Positions 10,319 through 18,614 of a stretch of 64,000 bases of DNA are shown in pieces. Source of the DNA: VBCK01 sp035511515 (GTDB taxonomy: Bacteria; Pseudomonadota; Gammaproteobacteria; Burkholderiales; Burkholderiaceae_F); the NCBI GenBank assembly GCA_035511515.1, contig DATKFG010000069.1, positions 1 to 64,000 of the forward strand, written 5' to 3'. The notes under the pieces were generated by a model, which did not search any database, was not told the origin of the DNA, and saw nothing but the letters and a program-made list of their open reading frames with translations. Position 1 is the first letter of the stretch. The number at the start of each line of letters is the position of its first letter. A program made the translations under genes and the position numbers.

Positions 10319-11282
10319 CGGCGACCGCGTAATGGGCCTCGCCCTCGGCACCGGGGGGCCCGCCCAGCCCCTTCGGCAGCGGAAACACGACCTCTTCGAT
10401 CACGCCTTCGAGCGAGCGCACCGAGCGCGCGCCGATCTGCCGCAGCCGCTCGACCACCTGCTGTACCAGCAGCTCCGGCGCCGAGGCACCGGCCGTCAGC
10501 CCGATCCGCGGGTGGCCGACCAGCCACTGGGGATCGACGCCGGTGGCGTCTTCCACCAGGTGGGCCGATACGCCGAAACGCTCGGCCACCTCGCGCAGCC
10601 GGTTCGAATTGGAGCTGTTGCGGCTTCCCACCACGATCACCAGGTCGACCTGCGCAGCCAGCACCTTGACCGCATCCTGGCGGTTCTGGGTGGCATAACA
10701 AATGTCGGCCTTCTTCGGTTCGGCGATCAATGGGAAGCGCCGCTTCAATGCCAGCACCACCTGCGCCGCATCGTCGACCGACAGCGTGGTCTGCGTCACG
10801 TAGGCCAGACGCTCCGGGTCGCGCACCTGCAGCTGGTCCACGTCTTCGGGCGCGCCGACCAGGTAGATGCCGCCGTCGGCCTGACCCATCGTGCCCTCCA
10901 CTTCCGGATGGCCCGCGTGTCCGATCATTACGATCTCGCGCCCTTGCGCCCGCATCTTGGCCACTTCGACGTGCACCTTGGTGACCAGCGGACAGGTGGC
11001 GTCGAACACGTTCAAGCCGCGCCGGCGGGCCGCCTCCCGCACTGCGCGCGAGACCCCGTGCGCCGAAAACACCAGCGTGGCGCCGATCGGAACCTCGTCC
11101 AGTTCCTCGACAAAGATCGCGCCCTTGGCCCGCAGCTGCGCGACCACATGGGTGTTGTGGACGATCTCGTGGCGCACGTAGATCGGCGCGCCGTGCCGTT
11201 CCAGCGCGCGTTCGACGATCTCGATCGCCCGGTCCACGCCGGCGCAGAAGCCGCGTGGCTGAGCCAGCAGAATTTCGATCAT
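10305..11282 (-). CDS. ispH: 4-hydroxy-3-methylbut-2-enyl diphosphate reductase
   Basis: Last step of the MEP pathway, reducing HMBPP to IPP and DMAPP with a [4Fe-4S] cluster. The three cluster cysteines are visible in GFCAGV (C13), DATCPLVTK and ICYATQNRQ. The ATG at 11282 is preceded by GGAGG at eight bases and the family begins at MIEILLAQPRGFCAG; 325 residues follow. It is divergent from radC. dxs and ispA of the same pathway are near 54-57 kb. Confidence 0.96.
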   Translation of the reverse strand: MIEILLAQPRGFCAGVDRAIEIVERALERHGAPIYVRHEIVHNTHVVAQLRAKGAIFVEELDEVPIGATLVFSAHGVSRAVREAARRRGLNVFDATCPLVTKVHVEVAKMRAQGREIVMIGHAGHPEVEGTMGQADGGIYLVGAPEDVDQLQVRDPERLAYVTQTTLSVDDAAQVVLALKRRFPLIAEPKKADICYATQNRQDAVKVLAAQVDLVIVVGSRNSSNSNRLREVAERFGVSAHLVEDATGVDPQWLVGHPRIGLTAGASAPELLVQQVVERLRQIGARSVRSLEGVIEEVVFPLPKGLGGPPGAEGEAHYAVADGST

Positions 11283-11407
11283 TTCACGCGCCTCCGATCC
11301 ACCATCGTCCGCGCCGCGCCAGCGCGGCCGACTCCCGCCGACAGCCTTGCCGCAACGTCCCACATGAGTTCGACTTGCAACGCGATCATTTTATCGAGGA
11401 GTGTCTC

Positions 11408-12097
11408 GTGGCGTCGGATGCCCCCGCAGGGCGAAACTGGCCGGCCTCGGAGCGCCCGGCCCGGCGCCTGCTGGCCCAGGGAGCCCAGGCGCTGAGCGAC
11501 GCCGAGCTGCTGGCGCTGCTGCTGGGAAGCGCCTCGGGGGCCGCCCCGGCCCTGGAGCCGGCCCGACTGGCACTGTCCAGGCTCGGAGGGCTGGCGGGGG
11601 TGCTGCATGCGTCCCGTTCCCAGCTGGCCGCGATCGCCGGCCTGGGGCCGCGCCCGCACGCGCGCGCGCAAGCAGCGCTGGAAATCGCCAAGCGGCTGCT
11701 GCGCCAGGACCTGGAGCGCGGTCCGGTGCTGAACGCGCCGGCCCGAGTGCGCGATTTCCTGCGGCTGAGCTTCGGGCGCATCGGCCACGAAGTCTTCACG
11801 GTCCTGTTCCTGGACGCGCAGCAGCGGCTGATCGCGTGCGAGGAGCTGTTCCGGGGCACGCTGACCCAGACCAGCGTGTACCCGCGCGAGGTGGTGCGGC
11901 GGGCGCTGACCCTGAATTGCGCTTCGGTGATCCTGTCGCACAATCATCCCTCCGGAATCGCCGAGCCGAGCCGGGCCGACCAGGTCCTGACGCGCGAGCT
12001 GCAAAACGCGCTCAAGCTGATCGACGTGCAGGTGCTCGACCACATCATCGTGGCCGCCGCCGAAAGCGTGTCGTTCGCGGAACTGGGCCTGCTGTGA
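11408..12097 (+). CDS. radC: RadC-family JAMM/MPN protein
   Basis: Conserved protein of 229 residues from the GTG at 11408, which has GAGGAG seven bases upstream; the frame is open further upstream but that part is unlike the family. An N-terminal helix-hairpin-helix region (GLGPRPHARAQAALEIA) precedes a JAMM metal-binding domain with SHNHPSG, then Ser and Asp in EPSRAD. The old link to recombinational repair is doubtful; the biochemical role remains unclear. It sits in the common radC-rpmB-rpmG order, divergent from ispH with 125 bases between. Confidence 0.93.
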   Translation: MASDAPAGRNWPASERPARRLLAQGAQALSDAELLALLLGSASGAAPALEPARLALSRLGGLAGVLHASRSQLAAIAGLGPRPHARAQAALEIAKRLLRQDLERGPVLNAPARVRDFLRLSFGRIGHEVFTVLFLDAQQRLIACEELFRGTLTQTSVYPREVVRRALTLNCASVILSHNHPSGIAEPSRADQVLTRELQNALKLIDVQVLDHIIVAAAESVSFAELGLL

Positions 12098-12182
12098 CCA
12101 CGGGCGGTTCAGTGCGTCGGGGACAGTCCCGATCCTGCGGATCGACGCCGTCGGCAGTGTAGGTGGCCGGCCGCGTTTCGGA

Positions 12183-12188
12183 TAGAAT
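12183..12188 (+). promoter_or_regulatory. Probable -10 box for rpmB-rpmG
   Basis: TAGAAT lies 42 bases before the rpmB start. No good -35 hexamer stands 16-18 bases upstream. The position suits a ribosomal-protein promoter in the gap after radC. Confidence 0.35.
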
Positions 12189-12229
12189 CGCGGGCTGACT
12201 TTCGCAAATTTTCCTTCAGGGGCGAGGCA

Positions 12230-12463
12230 ATGGCTCGGGTCTGTCAGGTGACCGGCAAGCGGCCGATGGTCGGGCACCACGTATCGCATGCGAACAACAA
12301 GACCAAGCGCCGGTTCCTTCCGAACCTGCAGTACCGGCGTTTCTGGCTCGAGGAAGAAAAGCGCTGGGTGCGGCTGCGCGTGACCAATGCCGCGCTGCGG
12401 ATCATCGACCGCGACGGCATCGAGGCGGTGCTGGCGGAGCGGGTTGGCAAAAACGCCGCCTAG
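12230..12463 (+). CDS. rpmB: 50S ribosomal protein L28
   Basis: A 77-residue large-subunit protein starting MARVCQVTGKRPMVGHHVSH, with the typical LEEEKRWVRLRVT and IIDRDGIEAVLAE segments. A strong Shine-Dalgarno (GGGGCGAGG) precedes the ATG. It is followed 35 bases later by rpmG, as in most proteobacteria, so the two are probably co-transcribed. Confidence 0.98.
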   Translation: MARVCQVTGKRPMVGHHVSHANNKTKRRFLPNLQYRRFWLEEEKRWVRLRVTNAALRIIDRDGIEAVLAERVGKNAA

Positions 12464-12498
12464 GGCACCGTCTGATTCGATAGACACGGAGAAGGACG

Positions 12499-12666
12499 AT
12501 GGCCAAGGGAGCCCGCGAAAAGATCAAGCTGGAATCGAGCGCCGGCACCGGACACTTCTACACCACCAGCAAGAACAAACGCACCACGCCGGAGAAGCTG
12601 GAACTGATGAAGTTCGATCCGGTTGCACGCAAGCACGTCGCGTACAAGGAAGTGAAGCTCAAGTAA
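12499..12666 (+). CDS. rpmG: 50S ribosomal protein L33
   Basis: A 55-residue protein, MAKGAREKIKLESSAGTGHF and onward, ending YKEVKLK. It is the cysteine-free form: the zinc-binding CxxC pairs of some L33 proteins are absent, as is usual in proteobacteria. The Shine-Dalgarno GGAGAAGGA precedes the ATG. It follows rpmB and is followed by a dispersed repeat at 12688. Confidence 0.97.
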   Translation: MAKGAREKIKLESSAGTGHFYTTSKNKRTTPEKLELMKFDPVARKHVAYKEVKLK

Positions 12667-12687
12667 ACGAGCTTCGCTCTTTCACCA

Positions 12688-12779
12688 CCCTCACCCCCTC
12701 CCCTCTCCCGCTGCGCGGGCGAGGGGCGATCGGTCGCGGCAAGTGCCTGAGGCTTCGGCAGGGGCACGCCGGGTGAGGG
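12688..12779. repeat. Dispersed GC-rich repeat, copy 2 (complete)
   Basis: Starts CCCTCACCCCCTCCCC and ends GGGTGAGGG, so the ends are inverted repeats of each other. Inside is the same CTCCCGCTGCGCGGGCGA core seen at 2394 and 23196. The 92-base element fills the gap between rpmG and the convergent desaturase gene and could fold into a long imperfect hairpin. Confidence 0.8.
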
Positions 12780-12781
12780 TT

Positions 12782-13978
12782 TCAGACGGCCGACGGCGTA
12801 TAGCTGCGCATCCGCGACGCGGCCTCCTGCAAGGCCTGAATTCCGCTGGTTTCGGCGCGCACGATCCAGCGCTGCAGGCGGGCGAGCATCTCGTCGCGCG
12901 AGGCCGTGGCGTGCTGCCAGATCGCCGTGAGCTCGTCGCGCATCTCGATCATCGTCCTGAGCACGCCGCTGCGGCCCATCAATTCGGCCAGCGTCTGCTG
13001 GTGCGCGGCCGGCATCGCCGATGAGCGGCGCGCCACCCATTTTTTCAGGCGCGCGAATCGGGCATGTTCCGGCGCCGACAGCCGCAGCCGGGTGAGTTCG
13101 TCGTGAAACGCCTTGCGGGTGGCGCGCGCGTAGCGCGCCAGCAGGTCGTACCGATTGGACACGACCGCCTGCAGCATGTCCAGGTCGATCGCGGGGCGCG
13201 CACCGGACACGCGCGGCACCGGCGCCGTTCGCAGCACCTTGGCCAGCCCCAGCCACTGCAGCACCCGGATGTACGCCCAGCCCAGGTCGACCTCGTACCA
13301 CTGAGTCGACATCTTGGCCGAGGTCGGGTACGTGTGGTGGTTGTTGTGCAGCTCCTCGCCGCCGATCAGCACGGCCCACGGAACGATGTTGGTGCTGGCG
13401 TCCGGATGGTCGAAGTTGCGGTAACCCCAGAAATGGCCGATGCCGTTGATGACGCCCGCCGCGAAAAACGGGATCCAGAGCATCTGCACACCCCACACTG
13501 CCAGGCCCGCCGCACCGAACAGCGCCACGTCGGCCACCAGCATCACGCCGCAGCCCTGCCAGGTCCAGCGCGCATACACATGGCGCTCCAGCCAGTCATT
13601 GGGCGTTCCGTGGCCGTAGCGACCGATCGTCTCCATATTGGATTTTTCGGCGATGTACAGCTCCGCGCCGCCCCACAGCACGGCGCGCAGCCCCTTGACC
13701 TGCGGGCTGTGCGGGTCCTCGGAGGTTTCGCACTTGGCGTGGTGTTTGCGATGGATGGCCACCCAGTCGCGCGTCTGCATGCCGGTGGTGAGCCACAGCC
13801 ACAGACGGAACACGTGGCTGGCGATCGGGTGCAGATCCAGCGCCCGGTGCGCCTGGCAGCGGTGCAGGAAGATCGTCACCGAGGCGATCGTCAGGTGCGT
13901 CATCGCCAGCGTGACCAGAATCAGTTCGAACCAGTTCAGGCGGAGCAGCCCTCCGTCCAGGAAACCAAGCAGCTGCAT
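12782..13978 (-). CDS. Acyl-CoA (delta-9 type) fatty acid desaturase
   Basis: Membrane di-iron desaturase of 398 residues that introduces a cis double bond into fatty acyl chains. The three histidine boxes are HRCQAH (near 38), HRKHH (near 75) and HNNHH (near 215), with hydrophobic membrane segments between them (ILVTLAMTHLTIASVTIF near the N-terminus). It is longer than minimal desaturases because of a ~120-residue helical C-terminal tail. The usual role is adjusting membrane fluidity; the substrate, acyl-CoA or phospholipid acyl chain, cannot be told from the sequence. Confidence 0.9.
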   Translation of the reverse strand: MQLLGFLDGGLLRLNWFELILVTLAMTHLTIASVTIFLHRCQAHRALDLHPIASHVFRLWLWLTTGMQTRDWVAIHRKHHAKCETSEDPHSPQVKGLRAVLWGGAELYIAEKSNMETIGRYGHGTPNDWLERHVYARWTWQGCGVMLVADVALFGAAGLAVWGVQMLWIPFFAAGVINGIGHFWGYRNFDHPDASTNIVPWAVLIGGEELHNNHHTYPTSAKMSTQWYEVDLGWAYIRVLQWLGLAKVLRTAPVPRVSGARPAIDLDMLQAVVSNRYDLLARYARATRKAFHDELTRLRLSAPEHARFARLKKWVARRSSAMPAAHQQTLAELMGRSGVLRTMIEMRDELTAIWQHATASRDEMLARLQRWIVRAETSGIQALQEAASRMRSYTPSAV

Positions 13979-14185
13979 TCAATCTCCAGAAAAATTCGGC
14001 AGCCGCCGTGCCGCGCACGCGCCCCGAAAATGCGATTTCCAGTACATGTTCTGGTCGACCGCGCGCAAACTGCCTCGCACGGCGCCACGCTGCGCCTGTT
14101 CAGGACTCCTTGCGGCGCTTGCTCCGGTGACTCACATTGTACCTGCCAGGGGTGCTCCGATCTGAGTCTGCCAGCGGAGCGATTT

Positions 14186-14206
14186 GGCCCCGATTGGGCC
14201 CTTTTT
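14186..14206 (+). terminator. Orphan intrinsic-terminator-like hairpin
   Basis: GGCCC and GGGCC form a short stem with loop CGATT, followed on the plus strand by CTTTTT. Both flanking genes (desaturase and mscS) are on the minus strand, so no annotated plus-strand gene ends here. It could serve a small RNA in the 235-base gap or be chance. Confidence 0.3.
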
Positions 14207-14213
14207 CCGGGCA

Positions 14214-15557
14214 TCAGCAGCGATCGCCGGCAGGCATCCCCGACACGATGCGCACGTCGCGACGCGGATACGGGACCGCGATGCCGCTGGCGCTGTATCG
14301 CTGGTAGACGGCCCGCGCCACCGCCGACTGAACGTTCAGCCGCCCCTGCGCCGGATCCTCGATCCAGAAGCCGATTTCGAGCAGCAGGCCGTCGGCGCCG
14401 AATTCGACCAGCAGCGAGGCCGGGCTCGGATCGGCCAGAACGCGCCCGGTGGAGCGGGCGGCTTCTTCGCCCAGGCGCAGCGCCAGCTCCAGATCGGATT
14501 CGTACGCGATCGGGATGCGCACCGCCAGGCGCACGCGCGGGTCCGTCAGCGAATGGTTCACCACCGGAGTGGACACCAGCATCTCGTTGGGAACCACGGT
14601 CTCGGTGCCGTCCAGCGCCTGCAGCAGCGTGTAGCGGGTGGTGATTTTCGTGACCGTACCGGTGTAGCGCTCGACCGGGCCGGCCACCGTGATCATGTCG
14701 CCGATCCTCAGGCTGCGGTCCAGCAGCAGGATGAAGCCGCTGACGTAGTTGCTGGCGATGCGCTGAAATCCGAGCCCGAGGCCGACGCCCAGCGCTCCGC
14801 CGAACACCGAAAAGACGGTCAGGTCGATGCCCGAGATGGCCAAGGCGGACAGCAGCGCGATCAGGATCAGCACCGCGCGCACGACGCGGCCCAGGACCAC
14901 CCGGACGTTGCGATCCAGGCCCGGCGTCGCCGACAGGCGCGCCTCGACCAGCGAGCTGATCCACATCGACGCCAGCAGGCACACCAGCGTGGCGGCCACC
15001 GAGGTGAGCACGGCCCACAGCGACACGCTCGTCTTGCCCATCGGAAAGCGCGTGGCCTGCAGCCAGTCGGTCACGTCGGCCAGCACGCCCGTCACGTACA
15101 GCGCGGTCACGCCCCAGGCGGTCAGCGCAATGGCCCGCTCGAAAACGGCGATCAGCGCCACGCTCACCAGCGCGCGCCGCATCGCGTACACCAGCAGACG
15201 CACCAGCGCGAGCGCGCTCACCAGCGCCACCGCCAGGCGCAGCAGCCGCGCATCGGCCGCGCTGCCGATCACGCCGGCGGTGCGCAGCGCCAGCTCTCCG
15301 GCCCACAGCAGCAGCCAGGCCGTGCCCGGAAACGCCAGCCTGCGCACGCCCTCGATCGAGAACTGCAGCACGTCCAGCGGAGCCTTGGCGAGCGCGGCCG
15401 CCTGCAGGCGTGCCCCGACGCGGGCCTGCACGGTCCGCGCAAGCACCCAGGCCGCGCCGATCGACAGCACGATCACCGCCAGCTCCCACTCGTGGCGCGG
15501 CCGCGCCAGCCGTTCGGCCAGCGCGTCCAGCAGCTCGCGCAGCGGCGAGCCGCTCAT
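14214..15557 (-). CDS. MscS-family mechanosensitive ion channel
   Basis: Inner-membrane channel protein of 447 residues that would release solutes on hypo-osmotic shock. Several hydrophobic segments precede the pore-lining helix and MscS domain (FGGALGVGLGLGFQRIASNYVSG is the pore and linker region). The beta domain follows with RIGDMITVAG and PNEMLVSTPVVNHS, then the C-terminal alpha/beta domain. The ATG at 15557 overlaps the rsmB stop as ATGA, which fixes the start and implies translational coupling. It is larger than E. coli MscS because of four or so additional N-terminal membrane helices. Confidence 0.92.
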   Translation of the reverse strand: MSGSPLRELLDALAERLARPRHEWELAVIVLSIGAAWVLARTVQARVGARLQAAALAKAPLDVLQFSIEGVRRLAFPGTAWLLLWAGELALRTAGVIGSAADARLLRLAVALVSALALVRLLVYAMRRALVSVALIAVFERAIALTAWGVTALYVTGVLADVTDWLQATRFPMGKTSVSLWAVLTSVAATLVCLLASMWISSLVEARLSATPGLDRNVRVVLGRVVRAVLILIALLSALAISGIDLTVFSVFGGALGVGLGLGFQRIASNYVSGFILLLDRSLRIGDMITVAGPVERYTGTVTKITTRYTLLQALDGTETVVPNEMLVSTPVVNHSLTDPRVRLAVRIPIAYESDLELALRLGEEAARSTGRVLADPSPASLLVEFGADGLLLEIGFWIEDPAQGRLNVQSAVARAVYQRYSASGIAVPYPRRDVRIVSGMPAGDRC

Positions 15558-16840
15558 CCGCTGTGCTCCAGCACCGCGGCAAAGAATCCGTCGGTGTCGT
15601 GCAGGTGCGGCAGCATCACGAGCGAGGGCGCGAAGCGGTCCGCATCGTCGATCCGGATGCCTTGATCGCGCAGGATCTCGGCCGCCGGTCGCAGCGCGAA
15701 GCGGGGATGCTCGGCCAGAAACGCGGCCACCACGTCCTGGTTCTCGACCGACAGCACCGAGCACGTGGCGTACACCAGGCGCCCGCCGGGCTTGACCAGC
15801 TTGGCCGCGGCCCTCAGGACCTCCGATTGCACGCCGGTCAGCCGCTCCAGCTCGGTCTCGTCAAACCGCCATTTCAGGTCGGGATTGCGCCGCAGCGTGC
15901 CGCTGCCGCTGCACGGCGCATCCACCAGCACGCGGTCGATCTTGCCCGCCAGCCGCTTGACGCGCGCGTCGGCGGCCGAGCGGATCGCCACCGGATGCAC
16001 GTTGGACAGCCCGCTGCGCGCCAGGCGCGGGCCCAGGCCCGCCAGCCGCTTGGCGTTCACGTCGAACGCGTAGATGCGGCCGGTCGACCTCATCAGGCTG
16101 CCCAGGGCCAGCGTCTTGCCTCCGGCCCCGGCGCACAGATCGACCACCATCATGCCGCGGCGTGGCGCGGCCAGCCGCGCGATCAACTGGCTGCCTTCGT
16201 CCTGCACTTCGACCAGGCCCTGCTTGTACATCGGCCAGCGTGTCAGGGCCGGTTTGTCGCGCAGCCGGATGCCGTCCGGGCTGTAGCGGGTGGGGACCGC
16301 GCCGACGCCGTTGCCGCGCGCGGCCGACCCGAATTCGGCCAGCACCCGTTCGCGTTCTGCCTTGATCGTGTTCACGCGCAGATCGAGCGGCGCAGGCCGC
16401 GTCAACGCCTCCAGCAGCGCTTCGGCGTCGTGATACTGGACCGTCACCTTCTGGAACAGCCACATCGGCACCTCGGCACGCACCGCCGACGGCGCCAGAG
16501 CCAGGTCCATCGACAGCGCACCGCGCACCGCGCGCTCGTCGCCGCGCAGCAGGCGCGGCCCCAGGCTGTCGACTCCGTGCTGGCGCGCCAGCTCGATCAA
16601 CGCGGCCAGATGCGGCGCACGCGCCGGATCGGCCGTTTGCATCATCCAGCGCAGCGTGGCCAGCCGGCGCAGGGCGTCGAAGGCCGCCTCGGCGACCGCA
16701 CTGCGCTCGCGCGGGCCCAGTCGCCGGTCCGCCTTGAAATGGCGCGACATCGCCGCATCGGCCGGTCCCTGGAAGCGCAGCAGCTGCGCCAGCAACCGAG
16801 TCAGGCTGTCGACCACCACGGGGCTGAAGTGCAAAGCCAC
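15554..16840 (-). CDS. rsmB: RsmB/NOP-family 16S rRNA (cytosine-C5)-methyltransferase
   Basis: SAM-dependent RNA methyltransferase of 428 residues. An N-terminal NusB-like helical part (to ~170) precedes the Rossmann domain with the SAM motif VVDLCAGAGGKTLALGSL, the general cysteine in DAPCSGSGTLRRNPD and the nucleophilic cysteine in YATCSVLSVENQ. I chose the GTG at 16840, four bases after the purN stop. It is the NOP-type enzyme found next to purN in Burkholderiales; whether it modifies C967 of 16S rRNA like E. coli RsmB is inferred. The downstream mscS overlaps by four bases. Confidence 0.88.
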   Translation of the reverse strand: MALHFSPVVVDSLTRLLAQLLRFQGPADAAMSRHFKADRRLGPRERSAVAEAAFDALRRLATLRWMMQTADPARAPHLAALIELARQHGVDSLGPRLLRGDERAVRGALSMDLALAPSAVRAEVPMWLFQKVTVQYHDAEALLEALTRPAPLDLRVNTIKAERERVLAEFGSAARGNGVGAVPTRYSPDGIRLRDKPALTRWPMYKQGLVEVQDEGSQLIARLAAPRRGMMVVDLCAGAGGKTLALGSLMRSTGRIYAFDVNAKRLAGLGPRLARSGLSNVHPVAIRSAADARVKRLAGKIDRVLVDAPCSGSGTLRRNPDLKWRFDETELERLTGVQSEVLRAAAKLVKPGGRLVYATCSVLSVENQDVVAAFLAEHPRFALRPAAEILRDQGIRIDDADRFAPSLVMLPHLHDTDGFFAAVLEHSG

Positions 16841-16844
16841 CCGG

Positions 16845-17549
16845 TCACCTTGCAAACACCAGCAGTTCGCGCGGATCGAGGCCTTCGGCCACCACGCGCT
16901 CACCGTCCAGGCGCACGCGACCTTCGAGGATCCAGCGAACGCAGCGCGGCAGCAGCAGGTGCTCCTGCCCGAGCACGCGTGCCGCCAGCGCCTCTTCGGT
17001 ATCGCCGGGCCACACGGGCACGGCAGCCTGCGCGACGATCGGGCCACCGTCGACTTGATCGGAGACGAAATGAACCGTGGCGCCGTGCAGCCGCACGCCG
17101 GCGGCCAGCGCGCGCCGATGCGTATCGAGCCCCGGGAAGGCGGGCAGCAGCGACGGGTGGATGTTGATCAGGCGGCCGCGGTAGCGCGCCACGAAGGCGC
17201 CCGTGAGCACGAGCATGAAGCCGGCCAGCACGACGAGCGCCGGCCGATGCCGATCGATCAGGTCCGAAAGGGCCGACTCGAAGGCCTCGCGCGAAGCGAA
17301 CTGCGCCTGTGGCAGCACCGCCCCGGGTACGCCGAAAGCACGCGCCACCTGCAGGCCCGGGGCCTGGGCCTGGTTGCTGACGACCGCGGCAGCCTGGAAG
17401 CCGAAATCGGCCTGCCAACCTTCGTCGCGTGCCGTGCGCAGCATCGCCTCCAGGTTGCTGCCGCGGCCCGAAATCAGGCACACGACCGGCTTGGATCCAG
17501 CCGAGTTCGATCCGGCCGACTTCGATGCGCTGCTGGCCTGGGGCTTCAT
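16845..17549 (-). CDS. purN: Phosphoribosylglycinamide formyltransferase
   Basis: Third step of purine synthesis: transfers formyl from 10-formyl-THF to GAR. The substrate loop ISGRGSNLEAML, the catalytic INIHPSLLPAFPG with Asn and His, the Asp in SDQVDGGPI and the conserved HGATVHFV are all seen. The start is uncertain between ATG 17549 and ATG 17561; either leaves a Ser/Ala-rich tail of about 20 residues before the conserved core VVCLISGRGSN. The gene leads a purN-rsmB-mscS set and is divergent from ribF. Confidence 0.95.
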   Translation of the reverse strand: MKPQASSASKSAGSNSAGSKPVVCLISGRGSNLEAMLRTARDEGWQADFGFQAAAVVSNQAQAPGLQVARAFGVPGAVLPQAQFASREAFESALSDLIDRHRPALVVLAGFMLVLTGAFVARYRGRLINIHPSLLPAFPGLDTHRRALAAGVRLHGATVHFVSDQVDGGPIVAQAAVPVWPGDTEEALAARVLGQEHLLLPRCVRWILEGRVRLDGERVVAEGLDPRELLVFAR

Positions 17550-17628
17550 GGCGCGCGGCATTGTACGCGGCCGACGCCCGGCAGAGCGTGAAAGCTCAAG
17601 AAAATCAAGACGTTCCGGCCTGCCATCC

Positions 17629-17634
17629 TATAAT
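17629..17634 (+). promoter_or_regulatory. Consensus -10 box for ribF-ileS-lspA
   Basis: A perfect TATAAT stands 45 bases before the ribF ATG. There is no convincing -35 at 16-18 bases upstream, so an activator or other contacts may compensate. It is the only clear promoter before the ribF-ileS-lspA-coaBC run. Confidence 0.5.
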
Positions 17635-17678
17635 TGACGCTGCTGTTGAACTTCCCCGCCCGCGACCACGATCGAACG

Positions 17679-18614
17679 ATGCGCGTTTTCCATGGGCTGC
17701 CCAAGCTGGCCGAGCGGCACGGCTGCGCCTTGACGATCGGAAACTTCGACGGCGTGCATCGGGGCCACCGCGCTTTGCTGCAGCGCGTGGTCGAAGTGGC
17801 GCGCCAGCGCGACCTGATCGCGGCAGCGATGACCTTCGAGCCCCATCCGCGCGAATACTTCACGCCGCAGCGCGCTCCGGTTCGGATCGCCAACCTGCGC
17901 GACAAGATCGAGGGGCTGCGCCAGGCCGGCATCGAACGCGTGTTCGTGCAGCATTTCAATCGCGACTTCGCCTCGCTCAGCCCCGAGCAGTTCATCGAGC
18001 GCGTGCTGGTCGAGGGCTGCCAGGCCCGCTGGCTGCTGGTGGGCGATGACTTCCGCTTCGGCGCCAAGCGTGCCGGCGACGTGGCGCTGCTGCGCAGCGC
18101 GGGCGCGCGCGCCGGCTTCGGGGTCGAACAGATCGGCGCCGTGCTGCTCGGCGGCGAGCGCGTTTCCAGCTCGCGCATCCGCGCCGCGCTGAGCGCGGGC
18201 GACCTGGCGCTGGCGTCCGACCTGCTCGGTCACCCGTACGCGATCAGCGGACACGTACTGCACGGCTCCAAGCTGGGCCGGCAGCTCGGCTTTCCGACGC
18301 TGAACCTTCGCGTGGCTCACTGGCGCCCCGCCGTGCACGGGATCTTTGCGGTGCGGGTGCACGGCATCGGCAGCGGCGCGCTGCCCGGCGTGGCCAGTGT
18401 CGGGTTACGGCCCACGGTCGACGACAGCGGCCGCTGGTTGCTGGAAGTCCACCTGTTCGATTTCTCCGACGAGGTGTACGGGCGCCTGATCAAGGTCGAG
18501 TTCGTGCAGAAGCTGCGCGACGAGGCGCGCTTCGATTCGGTCCAGGAGCTCACGGCCGCGATCCGGCGCGATGCCGACCGCGCCCGCGCGATCTTCGACG
18601 GAGCCACCGCGTGA
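17679..18614 (+). CDS. ribF: Bifunctional riboflavin kinase / FAD synthetase
   Basis: Converts riboflavin to FMN and FMN to FAD. The protein has 311 residues from ATG 17679, the family's usual beginning (MRVFHGLPKLAERHGCALTI); a TTG at 17634 is open but overlaps the promoter. The N-terminal nucleotidyltransferase domain shows IGNFDGVHRGH and a later SSSRIR motif; the C-terminal flavokinase domain shows GSKLGRQLGFPTLN and the catalytic Glu region WLLEVHLFDF. Its stop overlaps the GTG of ileS by four bases. Confidence 0.96.
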   Translation: MRVFHGLPKLAERHGCALTIGNFDGVHRGHRALLQRVVEVARQRDLIAAAMTFEPHPREYFTPQRAPVRIANLRDKIEGLRQAGIERVFVQHFNRDFASLSPEQFIERVLVEGCQARWLLVGDDFRFGAKRAGDVALLRSAGARAGFGVEQIGAVLLGGERVSSSRIRAALSAGDLALASDLLGHPYAISGHVLHGSKLGRQLGFPTLNLRVAHWRPAVHGIFAVRVHGIGSGALPGVASVGLRPTVDDSGRWLLEVHLFDFSDEVYGRLIKVEFVQKLRDEARFDSVQELTAAIRRDADRARAIFDGATA

